64,000 bases of DNA from an uncultured Bacteroidales bacterium. Lineage in GTDB: Bacteria; Bacteroidota; Bacteroidia; Bacteroidales; FEN-979. Positions 1 to 7,436 of this stretch are shown one piece after another (the first letter of the stretch is position 1; every line of letters starts with the position of its first letter). The stretch covers positions 133,245 through 197,244 of the forward strand of contig CAIRDP010000011.1 of assembly GCA_903877385.1 (NCBI GenBank), in the 5' to 3' direction. A program made the position numbers and the translations under genes. The notes below the pieces were generated by a model that was given only the letters and a program-made list of their open reading frames with translations, did not search any database and was not told where the DNA came from.

Positions 1-263
1 GAAAAAATTCCCGTCATGCCTTAAGCATTCTGCAGGAATTGCTTATTTTTACAGCTGAATCCCTCAGGCTTGGGAGAACAACGTGAGATGAGCAAACCAA
101 GAAAGAAAGAATCCTGGTTGAGCAGATAAAGCTCGCCGTTATACTCCGGCCCAGGTGTGAATGAGCAGCATTTGTTTTCGGGCTGGGCGCAGGGAATTTC
201 CTGTGAAAGCATCCAAACTAATAAATCGTTATTAAACCAGGGTCAGAGGAGCCATGGACCCGG

Positions 264-319
264 GTTTTGCCCCGGTGGCGGGGAAAACACCTGCATTATT
301 AAAATCTTATACAAGATTT
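264..319. promoter_or_regulatory. Two hairpins upstream of the pqqD-like operon
   Basis: Bases 264-273 (GTTTTGCCCC) pair with 280-288 (GGGGAAAAC) with one bulged G and a six-base loop. Bases 302-308 (AAATCTT) pair perfectly with 313-319 (AAGATTT) around a four-base loop. Neither is followed by a clear T-tract. They may be a structured leader, a terminator of an upstream gene or chance folds; the predicted -7 box at 356 would place them upstream of the transcript. Confidence 0.2.
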
Positions 320-355
320 CGAAAATTTCAGAACACGTCTGCCGGGGGTTTAAAT

Positions 356-363
356 TATTTTTG
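356..363 (+). promoter_or_regulatory. Bacteroidota-type -7 promoter box (TATTTTTG)
   Basis: TATTTTTG fits the TAnnTTTG -7 consensus of Bacteroidota primary sigma factor promoters. It lies 22 bases before the ATG at 386. I see no good TTTG -33 element at the usual spacing, so support is moderate. Confidence 0.35.
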
Positions 364-385
364 TCGAATACTAAATTAAAAATTC

Positions 386-646
386 ATGAAAATCAGGAAA
401 AATATTGCTGTCAGCGATTCCGGGCTGGTGTTTAACCCCGAAAACGGGGAATCTTTTTCCGTTAATCCCATAGGGGTCGAACTTACAAGCCTGATGAGAG
501 AAGGGAAATCCTTTGATGAGATATCCAACGTAATCCTGAAAAAGTACAATACCGAAAAACAGGTTTTTGAAAAGGATTTCCATGAATTTCTTGAAACTCT
601 ATCCAATTACGGTTTATTAGACAAAAATGAAAAGGAAAAAGCTTAA
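386..646 (+). CDS. PqqD family protein (leader-peptide recognition element-like)
   Basis: The 86-residue product has the length and pattern of PqqD/RRE-type winged-helix proteins: an N-terminal strand pair (residues about 8-24, 'FNPENGESFSVN'), then helices with the typical 'GVELTSLMREGKSFDEI' and 'FLETLSNYGLL' segments. In characterised relatives this fold binds the leader of a ribosomal peptide substrate and presents it to a modifying enzyme. Its stop lies 20 bases inside the following ATP-grasp gene, indicating translational coupling. No PqqA, PqqB, PqqC or PqqE is nearby, so it is not part of PQQ synthesis. Family assignment is confident; the substrate is inferred only from context. Confidence 0.8.
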   Translation: MKIRKNIAVSDSGLVFNPENGESFSVNPIGVELTSLMREGKSFDEISNVILKKYNTEKQVFEKDFHEFLETLSNYGLLDKNEKEKA

Positions 647-1673
647 TATAGCAGTTACAGGCCTGAATGCCGTTGACAGCCCGGGTCCGGGAGTTTCTGT
701 GATCAGGGCTCTACGGGAGGCAGAATCCTTTGATGTAAGGATCATCGGCCTGGCTTACGAATCTCTCGAACCTGGGATTTACATGCATGATATCGTTGAT
801 AAAACATACCAGATCCCCTATCCGGGCGCAGGAACCGATACCCTGCTGCCAAGGCTTGAATACATTCATTCCAAGGAAAAACTCGATGTAATCATACCAA
901 ATTTTGATGCTGAACTTTTCCCTTTCATAAAACTTGAGAAGAAGCTGCAGGCTATGGGGATAAGGATGTTTCTGCCTACTCTTCACCAATTTGAGGAGAG
1001 GCAGAAAGTAAATCTTTCTGATTTCGGCATCAAATATGGCATTAAGGCCCCCAGGTCAAGGGTGCTGTACGATATGTCGACCATCTACAGTCTCACTTCC
1101 GAGTTTTCCTTCCCGGTGATCGTCAAAGGGAAGTTTTACGATGCATCCGTTGCTTACAGCCTGGAACAGGTAAGGAATTATTATAACAAGATCAGCGCCA
1201 AATGGGGCCTGCCCATCATCATCCAGGAATTCATACACGGCACCGAATTCAATGTTACCGGGCTGGGCGACGGGAAAGGCAAAACCATCGCCGCCATTCC
1301 GATGAGGAAACAATATATTACCGATAAAGGCAAAGCCTGGGGAGGCATCTCCATTTCCGATGAAAAGATGCTGGAACTTACACGACACTTCCTTAAAGTA
1401 ACAAAATGGAGAGGTGGCTTTGAGCTCGAACTGATGAAAAACAAGGATAACGAACTGTACCTTCTCGAGATCAATCCCCGCCTGCCGGCCTGGATCTATC
1501 TTTCGGTAGGGGTCGGGCAGAATATCCCCGAAGCCCTTGTGAACCTCGCCCTTGGGAAAAAAGTCGAACCTTTCAGTGAGTTCAAGATAGGCAAAATGTT
1601 TGTACGGTATTCCTGGGACATGATCGTTGACCGGGAGGAATTTGAACAGATATCAATTTACGGTGAACTGTAA
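627..1673 (+). CDS. ATP-grasp superfamily ligase
   Basis: The 348-residue protein looks like a carbamoyl-phosphate-synthase-type ATP-grasp enzyme. Residues 1-125 form a Rossmann-like pre-ATP-grasp domain ('NIAVTGLNAVDSPGPGVSVIRAL'-like start, split here by its glycine turn). Residues 162-176 (FPVIVKGKFYDAS) carry the ATP-binding lysine, 198-210 the hinge 'IIQEFIHGTEFNV', and 277-289 the metal-binding 'LYLLEINPRLPAW' with E281, N283 and R285. Such enzymes activate a carboxylate as acylphosphate and join it to an amine or thiol. It overlaps the pqqD-like gene by 20 bases and precedes a PLP decarboxylase. This suggests ligation of an amino acid or peptide, but the substrate cannot be read from sequence. 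Confidence 0.85.
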   Translation: MKRKKLNIAVTGLNAVDSPGPGVSVIRALREAESFDVRIIGLAYESLEPGIYMHDIVDKTYQIPYPGAGTDTLLPRLEYIHSKEKLDVIIPNFDAELFPFIKLEKKLQAMGIRMFLPTLHQFEERQKVNLSDFGIKYGIKAPRSRVLYDMSTIYSLTSEFSFPVIVKGKFYDASVAYSLEQVRNYYNKISAKWGLPIIIQEFIHGTEFNVTGLGDGKGKTIAAIPMRKQYITDKGKAWGGISISDEKMLELTRHFLKVTKWRGGFELELMKNKDNELYLLEINPRLPAWIYLSVGVGQNIPEALVNLALGKKVEPFSEFKIGKMFVRYSWDMIVDREEFEQISIYGEL

Positions 1674-1676
1674 ATC

Positions 1677-1712
1677 AATAGCGAAAAGCGAAATAATTTC
1701 GCTATTTTATTT
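1677..1712 (+). terminator. Hairpin with T-rich tail between ATP-grasp and decarboxylase genes
   Basis: Bases 1677-1686 (AATAGCGAAA) are perfectly complementary to 1697-1706 (TTTCGCTATT), with TTATTT following. An alternative inner hairpin (1687-1693 with 1697-1703) uses the same 3' arm. Since genes on both sides appear to belong to one operon, this may be a partial terminator or attenuator, or an mRNA stability element, rather than a full stop. Confidence 0.5.
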
Positions 1713-1745
1713 CCCGCTACCTGAACATCATTAAAAATAAATACT

Positions 1746-3104
1746 ATGTCAAAAATAAGATATGAACGCCCGGCAATACGTAAGCTGGAATCATCAATGC
1801 CTAATAAATTCGGGTTAAAAACCGAATATCTGCCGATGACAAACATTGACGGGGTGAATATAAACGAACTTATAAATTCTTTTGGTTCACCCCTGTTCGT
1901 GATTTCTGAGAAAACCATAAGAAATACATATAAAAAAGCAAAGAAGGCTCTTATAACAAAGTATCCTAAGGTCCAGTTTGCATGGTCGTATAAAACCAAT
2001 TACCTGAATGCGATCTGCAGTATTTTCCACCAGGAAGGTTCATGGGCCGAAGTTGTTTCAGGCTTTGAATATGACAAAGCCTTAGCCTTGGGCGTAGCTG
2101 CCGACAAGATCATTTTCAACGGTCCGGATAAAACCGAGGAAGATCTCACCAAGGCCATTAAAAACAACTCCCTGATCCATATCGACCACCTGGATGAATT
2201 CTATACCATCGTAGAACTGGTCGATAAACTGAAAAAGCGGCCTCGGGTTGCCATCAGGGTGAATATGGATACGGGAGTTTACCCTATGTGGGACAGGTTC
2301 GGGTTCAACTATGAGAATGGGCAGGCCTGGGATGCCATGAACAAAATCATGCATTCCGAAAAGATGGACCTAGTGGGACTGCATTGTCATATCGGGACTT
2401 TCATGCTTTCGCCGAATGCCTATGGAGTTGCCGCCGTAAAGCTTGCCGACCTGGCGCTTTCCCTGCAAAAGAAATTCAACCATGAAATTTCCTATTTCGA
2501 TATGGGAGGCGGTTTTGCTTCGAGGAATACCCTTAAAGGCGCTTATATGCCAGGAAGCGACATCAATCCCACCTTTGATGACTACGCTGAAACTATTACA
2601 ACTGCATTGCTTAACAGTAACTTCAAGAAGGATAAACTGCCATTGCTGATCCTTGAAACCGGGCGTGCACTGATTGATGAAGCAGGTTTTCTGATCGGCA
2701 CCGTGATTTCAAATAAACGTTCCAGTACAGGAAAGCGTACCACTATCCTGGATGCAGGGGTGAACATACTGTTTACATCTTTCTGGTATGATCATAAGAT
2801 AACCCCGGCCCAGCCTTTTACACATTATTCTGAAGAGACCTGCATATATGGTCCGCTCTGCATGAATATCGATGTGATCAGGGAGAATGTGAACCTTCCA
2901 TTGCTGAATAAAGGGGAACAGGTGGTAATCCATAACGTCGGAGCTTATAACATGACCCAGTGGATGCAGTTTATCACGCTTCGCCCCAGGGTGGTATTGA
3001 TCGACGAGAACAGAAATCCGCATATCATCCGTGAAAAAGAAACTCTTGCCAATATGGTTGATATGGAAAGAATACCTGAATATCTGAAAAAATTCGAACT
3101 TTGA
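1746..3104 (+). CDS. PLP-dependent fold-type III amino-acid decarboxylase with short basic N-terminal extension
   Basis: The 452-residue protein resembles diaminopimelate/ornithine decarboxylases of the alanine-racemase-barrel fold. Visible residues are the PLP lysine K83 in 'WSYKTN', histidines in 'GLHCHIGT' (211-218), the phosphate-binding 'DMGGGF' (252-257), 'ETGR' (304-307, usually EPGR), C372 in 'GPLCMNID' and Y401 in 'GAYNM'. The catalytic set looks complete. Residues 1-35 precede the usual barrel and contain a basic motif, 'RYERPAIRKL...PNKFG', which resembles a peptide leader more than an enzyme start. It could be recognised by the PqqD-like partner. The expected reaction is amino-acid alpha-decarboxylation, giving an amine or lysine-like product; substrate is unknown. 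It is not placed with lysine biosynthesis genes. Confidence 0.85.
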   Translation: MSKIRYERPAIRKLESSMPNKFGLKTEYLPMTNIDGVNINELINSFGSPLFVISEKTIRNTYKKAKKALITKYPKVQFAWSYKTNYLNAICSIFHQEGSWAEVVSGFEYDKALALGVAADKIIFNGPDKTEEDLTKAIKNNSLIHIDHLDEFYTIVELVDKLKKRPRVAIRVNMDTGVYPMWDRFGFNYENGQAWDAMNKIMHSEKMDLVGLHCHIGTFMLSPNAYGVAAVKLADLALSLQKKFNHEISYFDMGGGFASRNTLKGAYMPGSDINPTFDDYAETITTALLNSNFKKDKLPLLILETGRALIDEAGFLIGTVISNKRSSTGKRTTILDAGVNILFTSFWYDHKITPAQPFTHYSEETCIYGPLCMNIDVIRENVNLPLLNKGEQVVIHNVGAYNMTQWMQFITLRPRVVLIDENRNPHIIREKETLANMVDMERIPEYLKKFEL

Positions 3105-3140
3105 AAAATTTAAAGCGCGACCCGGAATTAATCTGTACTG

Positions 3141-5348
3141 ATGATAAAGCGCCTGCATAGTCTTTTTCCTTCCCTTGCCGACAGTGTGCTAAACAGCTAT
3201 ACCCAGGTTTATTTTTCAAATAACAGGGTATTTGCGGTCATTCTGCTGGCAGTTACCTTCTTTGATCCCTGGGCAGGTCTCAGCGGGCTGCTTTCGGTTG
3301 TCTTTGCAAATGCAGTTGCATATATTGTAGGATTTAACCGGTTGAACATACGGCTTGGCTATTACGGTTTCAACAGCCTGCTCACAGGGCTCGGACTGGG
3401 AATATTTTACCATCCGGGGCTTCAGTTCTTCACCCTCCTTGCCTTTACCGCAGTGCTTTCCCTTTTCATTACCCTGTTTTTCGAAGGGGTTATCGGGAAA
3501 TACGGGCTGCCTTTCCTGAGCATGTCCTTTTTGTTTACTATATGGCTGGTAACCCTGGCATCAAGACATTTTTCGTCGCTGGTTATAAGCGAAAGAGGTG
3601 TCTATTCCCTGAATGAAATGTATTCTTTGGGTGGATTGAAAATGGTGGGTTTATACGAATGGTTCAATAATATACCCCTTCCCTATTCACTTAAGATGTA
3701 TTTCCGTTCACTGGGAGCTATATTGTTCCAGTATCACCTTTTACCCGGGATACTGGTTGCCGCAGGATTGCTGATCTATTCCAGGATCGGCTTCGTGCTC
3801 TCTCTTATAGGTTTTTACTCGGCATTTTATTATTATCATTTCATTGGTGCAAATTTCGCCGAACTCAGTTATGGGTATATAGGCTTTAACTATATCCTTA
3901 CGGCCATTGCCATCGGGGGATTCTTCATTATTCCTTCAGTATATTCATACATCTGGGTGATCCTTCTTACTCCTCTCATATCCATCCTGCTGACCAGTAC
4001 AAACCAGCTTTTTTCAACTTTCCAGCTTTCGGTATTTTCCCTGCCGTTCAACCTCACCGTTCTGTTGTTCCTTTACATCCTGAAATTCCGAGAACGTTTT
4101 TATTCCAAGCCGTCCCTGGTCGCCTATCAGCAATTTTCACCCGAAAAAAACCTCTATTCACAGCTTAATTATTCCGAAAGGTTTGGGAATATGGCCAATA
4201 TCCCGCTTATTCTTCCCTTTTTTGGAGAATGGAAAGTGACCCAGGGACATGAGGGGGATATTACCCACCAGGGGGACTGGAGGCATGCCTGGGATTTTGA
4301 GTTAACTGGTGCCGACGGGAAAACATACAGCGGAACAGGAGATCAGCCGGGCGATTATTATTGTTTCGGCAAACCCCTGGTTTCTCCCGCTGATGGCTGG
4401 ATCGAAGAAATCGTTAACGACATCGAAGATAATGAAATCGGCAGGGCGAACATTGAACAGAACTGGGGGAATGCAGTCGTGATAAGGCATGCCGACCATC
4501 TGTACTCCAAACTATGCCATCTGAAAAAAAATTCGGTTAAAGTGAAACAGGGTGCGTTCGTAAGAACCGGTGATATCATAGCATCCTGCGGAAATTCAGG
4601 CAGGTCGCCTGTTCCGCATCTTCATTTCCAGGTCCAGGAATATCCCTATATAGGGTCCAAAACAATAGAATACCCCTTGTCCAATTACATCATCCGTGAA
4701 AGCAACCGCTTCCTCCTCCATGCCTACGGCATACCTGAGAAGGATGTATCGCTCTCAAATACCGAGAATAAACCCTCCATGGAGAAAGCATTCCGTTTTA
4801 TACCAGGCGAAAAACTCAAATTTACTGTAACCCGGTCCGATGGCAAAACCGGGAAGGTAAGTTGGGAGGTGCAATCAGGATTAAACGACAAACCTTACAT
4901 TTTTTGCGAGCAATCAGGCTCACGTGCATATTTCAGCTTCCGCAACCATGTGCTTTCCTTTACCCACTTTGAAGGCGACAGGGCTTCCCTTTTATGGTAT
5001 TTTTACCTGAATGCCTATAAAGTTGTAACGGGATTTTATAAAGGCCTTGTTATTGAAGACCGCCTCCCGCTCAGTATTATAAAATCGGGATTTCTGAAAT
5101 ATATGCAGGATGTCATTGCCCCATTCATTATTTTCCTCAAACCTGTTTATACCATGAACTTTATCAGAGAGGCCGATGACTTTACAAATTCCAGGATCTG
5201 GCTTGAATCCGTTTCAATGGTGAAGTTTGGAAAGTTTGACAGGAAGCAGGTCCTGGCCCGGTTTGAGATCAGTTCCAAAGGAATCGATAAAATAATGATA
5301 CAGGATAATAAATTATTTCTTGAGGCTTTGAGGGATGAGCAGGACTAG
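3141..5348 (+). CDS. Urea-transporter-like membrane domain fused to M23 family metallopeptidase
   Basis: Residues 1 to about 345 are strongly hydrophobic, with roughly ten membrane segments. They show urea-transporter family features: 'QVYFSNNRVF' near the N-terminus, then 'YYGFNSLLTGLGLG', repeated in the second half as 'YIGFNYILTAIAIGG', matching the internal two-fold repeat. Residues about 365-530 are an M23/LytM-type domain with metal-ligand motifs 'HAWDFE' (about residue 381) and 'HLHFQ' (about 493-497), as in peptidases that cut peptidoglycan cross-links. Residues 535-735 are soluble and unrecognised. One continuous frame encodes all parts, so it is a true fusion. The last 14 bases overlap the next gene. 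The channel may move urea or a related small amide; the peptidase would lie in the periplasm. Confidence 0.8.
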   Translation: MIKRLHSLFPSLADSVLNSYTQVYFSNNRVFAVILLAVTFFDPWAGLSGLLSVVFANAVAYIVGFNRLNIRLGYYGFNSLLTGLGLGIFYHPGLQFFTLLAFTAVLSLFITLFFEGVIGKYGLPFLSMSFLFTIWLVTLASRHFSSLVISERGVYSLNEMYSLGGLKMVGLYEWFNNIPLPYSLKMYFRSLGAILFQYHLLPGILVAAGLLIYSRIGFVLSLIGFYSAFYYYHFIGANFAELSYGYIGFNYILTAIAIGGFFIIPSVYSYIWVILLTPLISILLTSTNQLFSTFQLSVFSLPFNLTVLLFLYILKFRERFYSKPSLVAYQQFSPEKNLYSQLNYSERFGNMANIPLILPFFGEWKVTQGHEGDITHQGDWRHAWDFELTGADGKTYSGTGDQPGDYYCFGKPLVSPADGWIEEIVNDIEDNEIGRANIEQNWGNAVVIRHADHLYSKLCHLKKNSVKVKQGAFVRTGDIIASCGNSGRSPVPHLHFQVQEYPYIGSKTIEYPLSNYIIRESNRFLLHAYGIPEKDVSLSNTENKPSMEKAFRFIPGEKLKFTVTRSDGKTGKVSWEVQSGLNDKPYIFCEQSGSRAYFSFRNHVLSFTHFEGDRASLLWYFYLNAYKVVTGFYKGLVIEDRLPLSIIKSGFLKYMQDVIAPFIIFLKPVYTMNFIREADDFTNSRIWLESVSMVKFGKFDRKQVLARFEISSKGIDKIMIQDNKLFLEALRDEQD

Positions 5349-6816
5349 GAACATAACCGTGTTTGTGCTGGCAATGTTTTTCCTGCCCGGACTTGCAAAT
5401 GCCCTTGATTTCAGGACGGTGGATTTCCAGACCTCCCGGCTTTTCAATGAGCAGAAATGGGATTCGGTTGTATTCCTAGGGAAAGAAGCATTGCATGACG
5501 ACATTGATTATTTTTATCTCCGGCAAAGGATGGGTATATCTTACTTTCACCTGGGCAGGTATTTCCCGGCTATAGAACATCTTGAAAAAGCAATGAAGTT
5601 CAACTCCTCCGATCTGCTTACAAGAGAATACCTCTATCTGTCGTATGCTGCAGCAGGGAGGGAGGATAAAGCCAGGGCAGTATCACCTTCGATTAATAAG
5701 GAGACTAGGCAAAGGTTGAAGATCCGGTATAGCGTATTCGACCAGATTGACGCCGAAGGGGGAGCCATCTTCAGCAGCGAAAATAAAATCCAGCAAAATC
5801 CCTTTCTCATGGGTAAAGACAGTATCGCCGGTGAAAAAGACGTTTACAGGAATTCATATTACGCGCATCTGGGAGTTAACCTGAATATAGGGAGCAAGAT
5901 CAGCGTATATGTTTGCTATAACTATATGGATTTTTTGAAAGTAAAATATTTCCAGAATGCGGAACCCGGGAATGCCCTTGTGAAAATTGCAGATTCTGCC
6001 TGGGGGAAACAGTATATTTATTCACATTCAAAGGTTGCTAACGATACCAGCTTCCAGTACCATATGACGCAGCATGAGGCCTATCTTTCGGTTTCGGTGG
6101 TTCTCCCGAAAGGGTTCAGGATCAGGCCCGCATTTCATTTTCTCAATGTCAGCTACAATAATATAAATGTCCATCATTCCCAACAAACCATACAGGATAC
6201 TGCCCGTTTCCTCAGAAATCCCCCCAGGTACCTGTTCATCCCCTTCGTAAAAATTACTGATAGTTACTCTCAGAGCGATACGTCGTTCAGCAATTATTTG
6301 GGGTCTCTTGCAATTGACTGGGACATAAAAATTTTCAGGCTCACCCTCAGCGGCAGCATCTCAAACCTGAACGCCAGGACACAGACCCAGGGAGGGCTTT
6401 CATTGACTTACTTTCCCCTGGGTTCTGCCCGATTCTATGGCACATCCGCTGCAACCGCATTCTTTGAGGGAGGGAAATCCCGGCTTATTTTCCAGCAAAC
6501 CCTGGGAGGGGAGGTTTTAAAAAGACTGTGGATTGAAGGCTCGCTCATTTATGGTGACCTTTCAAACGCAAATTTATCCAACGGCTACCTTGTATACAAT
6601 ATCACCGACACCTTTAATTACGGAGCCGGAGCTACCCTGAGCTATTATTTTTCAAAACACTGGGGTATCTCCTTTACATACCAGTTCTTCAGCAAGGAAA
6701 GCACAACGACGTATATGCTGCCAAATCCTGAGGGACCGGGAAGGCCAGTACCCGCAACGACTATCAGTAATTATTATACAAACACCTTAATAGGAGGAAT
6801 AAAATGGAAATTTTAA
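5335..6816 (+). CDS. Outer-membrane beta-barrel protein with N-terminal TPR segment
   Basis: The 493-residue product begins with a signal peptide (residues 1-23, ending 'LANA'). Residues about 28-110 contain two to three TPR-like helices ('YFLRQRMGISYFHLGRYFPAI'-type pattern). From about 130 the sequence alternates polar and aromatic residues in strands typical of an outer-membrane barrel and ends in 'GGIKWKF', with the terminal aromatic residue expected of such proteins. It starts 14 bases inside the urea-transporter/peptidase gene and overlaps the next TPR gene by 13 bases. It is probably an outer-membrane pore or assembly partner of the upstream modification system; no known family name is certain. 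Confidence 0.7.
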   Translation: MSRTRNITVFVLAMFFLPGLANALDFRTVDFQTSRLFNEQKWDSVVFLGKEALHDDIDYFYLRQRMGISYFHLGRYFPAIEHLEKAMKFNSSDLLTREYLYLSYAAAGREDKARAVSPSINKETRQRLKIRYSVFDQIDAEGGAIFSSENKIQQNPFLMGKDSIAGEKDVYRNSYYAHLGVNLNIGSKISVYVCYNYMDFLKVKYFQNAEPGNALVKIADSAWGKQYIYSHSKVANDTSFQYHMTQHEAYLSVSVVLPKGFRIRPAFHFLNVSYNNINVHHSQQTIQDTARFLRNPPRYLFIPFVKITDSYSQSDTSFSNYLGSLAIDWDIKIFRLTLSGSISNLNARTQTQGGLSLTYFPLGSARFYGTSAATAFFEGGKSRLIFQQTLGGEVLKRLWIEGSLIYGDLSNANLSNGYLVYNITDTFNYGAGATLSYYFSKHWGISFTYQFFSKESTTTYMLPNPEGPGRPVPATTISNYYTNTLIGGIKWKF

Positions 6817-7430
6817 TAAAAAAGATCCTTGTATCGTGCCTTATTTGTTTCAGCATCCAGCTAAAGGCCCAGACCAGCGAAATGAAAAACGTGGAAGATG
6901 CCTTCAGCAGTTCTTATACCCTGGAACTCAAAGCTGAGTATAATGCCACAATGGCAATCCTTAAAACAGTTTACGATGAAAAATCCTATGAGATCAATCT
7001 CAGGCTGGGTTGGCTGAATTACCTTGCCGGACTGTTTACCGAATCTTCGGCATATTACCAGAAGGCCATCAGCCTTAAACCGTATTCCATTGAAGCGAAA
7101 CTTGGTTTTGCATACCCTGCAGCCGCTCTCGGGAACCTCGACCAGGTGATCAAACAGTACCAGGAAATATTGAAGATCGACCCCCAGAACACGATCGCAA
7201 ATTACCGTATGGGATCGATCCTATATGGTAAAAAGGAATATGCCGATGCAGATAAATATCTTGAAAAAGTGGTTAATCTGTATCCATTCGATTACGACAG
7301 CAATATCCTGTATGCCTGGACTCAATACCGTTTAGGGAAATTCCGCGAAGCCCAGGTACTGTTTCATAAAGTGCTGATGATACGCCCGAATGACTCATCG
7401 GCATTGGAAGGCATCGGACTTATCAAGTGA
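6804..7430 (+). CDS. Secreted tetratricopeptide-repeat protein
   Basis: The 208-residue protein has a signal peptide (residues 1-23, ending 'KAQ') followed by about four TPR motifs with the usual small-residue spacing ('YYQKAISLKPYSIEAKLGFA', 'YQEILKIDPQNTIANYRMGS', then 'KVVNLYPFDYDSNILYAW'). TPRs mediate protein-protein contacts; a periplasmic scaffold for the neighbouring barrel or peptidase is likely. It is the last gene of the operon that starts at 386 and ends six bases before the stop of a convergent gene. No catalytic motif is present. Confidence 0.8.
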   Translation: MEILIKKILVSCLICFSIQLKAQTSEMKNVEDAFSSSYTLELKAEYNATMAILKTVYDEKSYEINLRLGWLNYLAGLFTESSAYYQKAISLKPYSIEAKLGFAYPAAALGNLDQVIKQYQEILKIDPQNTIANYRMGSILYGKKEYADADKYLEKVVNLYPFDYDSNILYAWTQYRLGKFREAQVLFHKVLMIRPNDSSALEGIGLIK

Positions 7431-7436
7431 GCATGC

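Larger units (their letters stand above)
1..385. other. Region without a supported gene
   Basis: No convincing coding sequence is seen in these 385 bases. Two short open frames exist (minus strand 21-212 and plus strand 157-435), but neither has a recognisable domain, signal or codon pattern, and the second overlaps the pqqD-like gene in another frame. The stretch contains two hairpins (264-288 and 302-319) and a promoter-like motif at 356-363, so it is best read as the regulatory region of the operon that follows, plus perhaps the tail of something outside the window. Confidence 0.5.

Noticed and set aside
21-212. Minus-strand 63-residue frame near the window start
   Set aside because: No domain, signal peptide or ribosome-binding site is visible, and the composition does not match the nearby genes. 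It could be a remnant, but there is no positive support.
157-435. Plus-strand 92-residue frame as a possible precursor peptide for the PqqD system
   Set aside because: It overlaps the pqqD-like gene in a different frame, has no leader/core pattern, and lies mostly upstream of the predicted promoter.
386-646. PqqD-like gene as part of PQQ biosynthesis serving the propeller proteins
   Set aside because: PqqA, PqqB, PqqC and PqqE are absent, the genes are 25 kb apart, and PqqD-like proteins occur in many unrelated peptide pathways.
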